DNA of 64,000 nt, from the NCBI RefSeq assembly GCF_022701295.1, contig NZ_CP033204.1:744001-808000 (forward strand). The letters are read 5' to 3'. Each line of letters opens with the position of its first letter. The first letter of the stretch is position 1. Origin of the DNA: Sphingopyxis sp. YF1 (GTDB taxonomy: Bacteria; Pseudomonadota; Alphaproteobacteria; Sphingomonadales; Sphingomonadaceae). Of the stretch, positions 61,254-64,000 are shown piece after piece. The notes below the pieces were generated by a model that did not search any database, was not told the origin of the DNA, and saw only the letters and a list, made by a program, of their open reading frames with translations. Position numbers and translations under genes: made by a program.

Positions 61254-62488
61254 GCCGGGGGTTCGACAATATGGACGCAACGGGGGAACGGCCGATCGTC
61301 GTGCAGGCGCGCACCAGCAAGCGGCGCGGGCCGCGGCTCAGCCGCGCCGATCGCACCCCGCTTGGCCTGTGGTTCTGGGAAATCGACCGCGTGCTGCTGC
61401 TGCTCGTGTCGATGCTGATCGCGACCGGGCTCGTCGCGGTCACCGCGGCCTCGCCCGTCGCGGCACAGAAACTGTCGACCTCGACCGCGTCGCTCGACCC
61501 GCTCTATTATTTCTACCGCCAGCTGATGTGGGTGATCCTCGGCGTGCCGGTGATGCTCGCCGTGTCGATGCTGCCCAAGCCGCAGGCGCGGCGTTTCGCG
61601 ATCTACGGCACCGTGATCTTCACCTTCCTGCTGTTCCTCGTGCCCTTGATCGGGACCGAGGTGAACGGCGCGCAGCGCTGGCTCGGCAGCGGCCTCCTCC
61701 GGCTCCAGCCGTCGGAATTCCTCAAACCCTTCTTCGCGGTCGCGCTGGCGTGGGTGCTCTCGCTGCGGCTGCACGACCAGAGCCTGCCCGTCGTGCCGCT
61801 CGCCTTCCTCCTCACCGGGATCATCGCGGTGCTGCTGATGGCGCAGCCCGACCTCGGACAGACGATCATCTTCGTCGGCACCCTGCTCGTGCTCGTGCTC
61901 GTCGCGGGCCTGTCGATGCGGATCATGGGCGCGCTCGCCGGGGCCGGACTGGCGGGGCTCGTGCTCGCCTATTTCTTCTATCCGGTCGCGCAGCAGCGCA
62001 TCAACATCTGGCTCTTCGCCGAAGGCGACAGCTTCCAGGTCGACAAGGCGCACGCCACGCTGACCGCCGGCGGGCTGATCGGCACCGGCCCCGGCGCCGG
62101 GCTCGCCAAGTTCCAGCTCCCCGAAGCGCACACCGACTATATCTTCTCGGTCATCGGCGAGGAGTTCGGGATGATTGCGTGCATCGCGATCGCGATCCTC
62201 TATCTCGCGATCATCGTGCGCGTCCTCGTCCGCCTGCTCGACGAGGAGGACAGCTTCCTGATCCTCGCCGTCGCCGGCCTCGTTGCGCAGTTCGGGGGGC
62301 AGGCGATCATCAACATGGCGGTGAACACCCAGCTTTTTCCGTCAAAGGGCATGACCTTGCCCTTCATCAGCTATGGCGGTTCGTCGATGATCGCTTTGTC
62401 GATCGGCATGGGTTTGCTCTTGTCGCTGACCCGGCGGAACCCCTATGCCGCACGCGTGTCGATGACCCGCAACTGGAACAAAAAATGA
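61250..62488 (+). CDS. ftsW: Peptidoglycan glycosyltransferase FtsW
   Basis: SEDS-family septal glycan polymerase, partner of FtsI; 412 residues and about ten membrane helices. The N-terminal cytoplasmic 40 residues are basic (RTSKRRGPRLSRADRTPLGL). Family motifs are NGAQRWLGSGLLRLQPSEFL, LLMAQPDLGQTIIFVGTLLV, GTGPGAGLAKFQLPEAHTDY (carrying the catalytic Asp loop region) and GMTLPFISYGGSSMIALSIG. The start overlaps murD; a later ATG at 61271 is possible. Confidence 0.96.
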   Translation: MSRGFDNMDATGERPIVVQARTSKRRGPRLSRADRTPLGLWFWEIDRVLLLLVSMLIATGLVAVTAASPVAAQKLSTSTASLDPLYYFYRQLMWVILGVPVMLAVSMLPKPQARRFAIYGTVIFTFLLFLVPLIGTEVNGAQRWLGSGLLRLQPSEFLKPFFAVALAWVLSLRLHDQSLPVVPLAFLLTGIIAVLLMAQPDLGQTIIFVGTLLVLVLVAGLSMRIMGALAGAGLAGLVLAYFFYPVAQQRINIWLFAEGDSFQVDKAHATLTAGGLIGTGPGAGLAKFQLPEAHTDYIFSVIGEEFGMIACIAIAILYLAIIVRVLVRLLDEEDSFLILAVAGLVAQFGGQAIINMAVNTQLFPSKGMTLPFISYGGSSMIALSIGMGLLLSLTRRNPYAARVSMTRNWNKK

Positions 62489-62498
62489 CGGCCCGCCG

Positions 62499-63683
62499 AT
62501 GACCGCAACGCGCCATTTCCTTCTCGCCGCCGGGGGTACCGGTGGCCATGTGCTTCCCGCCTATGCGCTCGCGGGCGAACTGATCGCGCGCGGGCACCGC
62601 GTCGCGCTGGTCAGCGACGATCGCGGGCTGAAAATCCCCGGCAAGCCCGACGAGCTTGAAACGCACGTCCTGCCCGCCGGGCGCGTCCACGGCGGCCCGG
62701 TCGGCTGGGTCAAGGCCGCGCTCGCGATCCGCAAGGGACGGCGCATGGCGATCGACCTGATCCGCGACTTCGACCCCGCGGTCGTCGTCGGCTTCGGCGG
62801 CTATCCCTCGCTCCCCAGCCTGCTCGCCGCCAGGGCGATGAAGCGGCCGAGCGTGATCCACGAACAAAATGCCGTGCTCGGCCGCACCAACCGGCTGATG
62901 GCCGGGCGCGTCGATGCGATCGCGGTCGCCTATCGCAACATCCATCGCTTCCCGCCCGCGCTCGAAGCGAGGCGCCACCTCACCGGCAACCCGGTACGCG
63001 AGGAAGTGATCGCGATCCGCGAGGAAGGCTATCCGCCGCTGCCCGAGGACGGCATCCTCCGCCTGCTCGTCGTCGGGGGCAGCCTCGGCGCCACGGTGCT
63101 CAGCGAAGTCGTCCCCGCCGCCGTCGCGATGCTGCCGCGCGCGCTGCTCGATCGCCTCCAGATCGTCCAGCAGGCGCGCGAAGCCGATATCGAGGGGGTG
63201 CGCGCGCGCTACGCCGAGCTCGGCGTCGCCGCCGAATGCGCGCCCTACTTCGCCGACATCCCCGACCGCATGCGCTGGGCACACCTCGTCATCGCGCGGG
63301 CAGGCGCCTCGACCGTCGCCGAACTCGCCTGCGCGGGACGCCCCGCGGTATTCATCCCCTATCCGCACGCGATGGACAATCACCAGACGTGGAACGTCGC
63401 CGACCTCGTCGAGGCGGGCGGGGCGGTATCCTTTGCCCAGCCCGATTTCACCCCGTCGGCGCTCGCCAAGCAGATCCAGCGCATGGCGCTCGAACCCGGC
63501 GCGCTCGAAGAGGCGGCGGAACGCGCGGCGAGCTGCGGCCTGCCCGACGCGACACGCGACCTTGCCGATCTGGTCGAATCGATGGCGGCACCGCCGATGA
63601 TGGACGTGATCCGCGTCGGTGCGCCGTCGCGTTCGGCCGCCGTCGCCGGCGGCGTCGCCGCCACCCGCGCGGGAGACAGGTAA
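62499..63683 (+). CDS. murG: UDP-GlcNAc transferase MurG (lipid II synthase)
   Basis: Membrane-associated GT28 enzyme adding GlcNAc to lipid I; 394 residues. The GGTGGH loop is at residues 12-17 ([20 protein letters not shown]). [69 protein letters not shown] and [20 protein letters not shown] follow in the usual order. A C-terminal tail of about 40 residues ([20 protein letters not shown]) is extra. It starts 10 bp after ftsW and its stop shares a base with murC. Confidence 0.97.
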   Translation: MTATRHFLLAAGGTGGHVLPAYALAGELIARGHRVALVSDDRGLKIPGKPDELETHVLPAGRVHGGPVGWVKAALAIRKGRRMAIDLIRDFDPAVVVGFGGYPSLPSLLAARAMKRPSVIHEQNAVLGRTNRLMAGRVDAIAVAYRNIHRFPPALEARRHLTGNPVREEVIAIREEGYPPLPEDGILRLLVVGGSLGATVLSEVVPAAVAMLPRALLDRLQIVQQAREADIEGVRARYAELGVAAECAPYFADIPDRMRWAHLVIARAGASTVAELACAGRPAVFIPYPHAMDNHQTWNVADLVEAGGAVSFAQPDFTPSALAKQIQRMALEPGALEEAAERAASCGLPDATRDLADLVESMAAPPMMDVIRVGAPSRSAAVAGGVAATRAGDR

Positions 63684-64000
63684 TGCGCGGCGTTGCGACC
63701 GACATCGGCACCATCCATTTCATCGGCATCGGCGGCATCGGCATGTCGGGCATTGCAGAGGTGATGCACAACCTCGGCTATCAGGTACAGGGCAGCGACA
63801 TCGCCGACTCCTATGTCGTCGAGGGTCTCCGCAAGCGCGGGATCAAGGTTGCGATCGGGCACGCGGCATCGAACGTCGACGGTGTCGCCGTGGTCGTGAC
63901 CTCGACCGCGGTCAAGCGCGGCAATCCCGAGGTCGAGGCCGCGCTCGCGCAGCGCATCCCGATCGTCCGCCGCGCCGAGATGCTCGCCGAACTGATGCGC
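63683..64000 (+). CDS. murC: UDP-MurNAc:L-alanine ligase MurC (3' end cut by window edge)
   Basis: The first 106 codons of the enzyme that adds L-alanine to UDP-MurNAc. [20 protein letters not shown] (the UDP-binding glycine loop), [20 protein letters not shown] and [20 protein letters not shown], then [14 protein letters not shown], match the MurC N-terminal domain. The rest, including the ATP loop, lies beyond the right edge. Confidence 0.96.
   Translation, partial: MRGVATDIGTIHFIGIGGIGMSGIAEVMHNLGYQVQGSDIADSYVVEGLRKRGIKVAIGHAASNVDGVAVVVTSTAVKRGNPEVEAALAQRIPIVRRAEMLAELMR

Overview
The window looks like a chromosomal segment of a Sphingomonadaceae alphaproteobacterium, most likely Sphingopyxis or a close relative. 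The support is high GC content, several long TonB-dependent receptors, a complete exosortase A (XrtA) polysaccharide locus of the sphingomonad type, the neighbour order infA-maf-RNase-yacG-tRNA-Phe, and intergenic palindromic repeats of the kinds common in sphingomonads. No search was run; family names come from reading motifs and gene order.

Layout. 1-2524: efflux pair (HlyD-like adaptor cut by the left edge, NodT-like outer-membrane factor). 2623-3719: spermidine-synthase-like protein with a small secreted protein. 3919-6012: malate synthase G. 6031-8343: an unknown anchored protein divergent from a dmeR-dmeF cobalt/nickel resistance pair. 8369-11959: DJ-1/PfpI protein, GMC oxidoreductase, TrhO. 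11960-12694: repeats only. 12695-15366: methyltransferase, SRPBCC membrane protein, thioredoxin reductase.

15391-34565 is the XrtA locus. The leftward arm is acyltransferase, acyl carrier protein and two odd hydrolases. The rightward arm is acyl-CoA ligase, PLP decarboxylase, outer-membrane export lipoprotein, chain-length determinant, tyrosine autokinase, outer-membrane barrel, ATPase, deacetylase, FemAB-like protein, glycosyltransferase, exosortase and amidotransferase. Together they should make, modify and export an exopolysaccharide and sort PEP-CTERM proteins. No PEP-CTERM substrate, flippase, polymerase or priming transferase is present here. A GNAT-like/JmjC-like pair follows (35068-37118).

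37201-39323 is housekeeping (infA, maf, RNase, yacG, tRNA-Phe). 39475-41896 is a TonB receptor plus MerR regulator operon with a clear MerR-type promoter. 42178-48009 holds two convergent TonB receptors sharing a terminator. Then come folE, repeats, and a cysteine synthase operon (49488-51996). From 52294 to the right edge runs the division and cell wall (dcw) cluster: mraZ, rsmH, ftsL-like, ftsI, murE, murF, mraY, murD, ftsW, murG, murC (cut by the edge), nearly all with overlapping start and stop codons.

Most notable signals: a 10-bp-phased array of CCC triplets upstream of mraZ, the MerR dyad with a 19-bp spacer before the TonB-MerR operon, a double palindrome before the polysaccharide export genes, non-serine nucleophile positions in both exosortase hydrolases, and at least six families of intergenic inverted repeats, one of them inside an operon.
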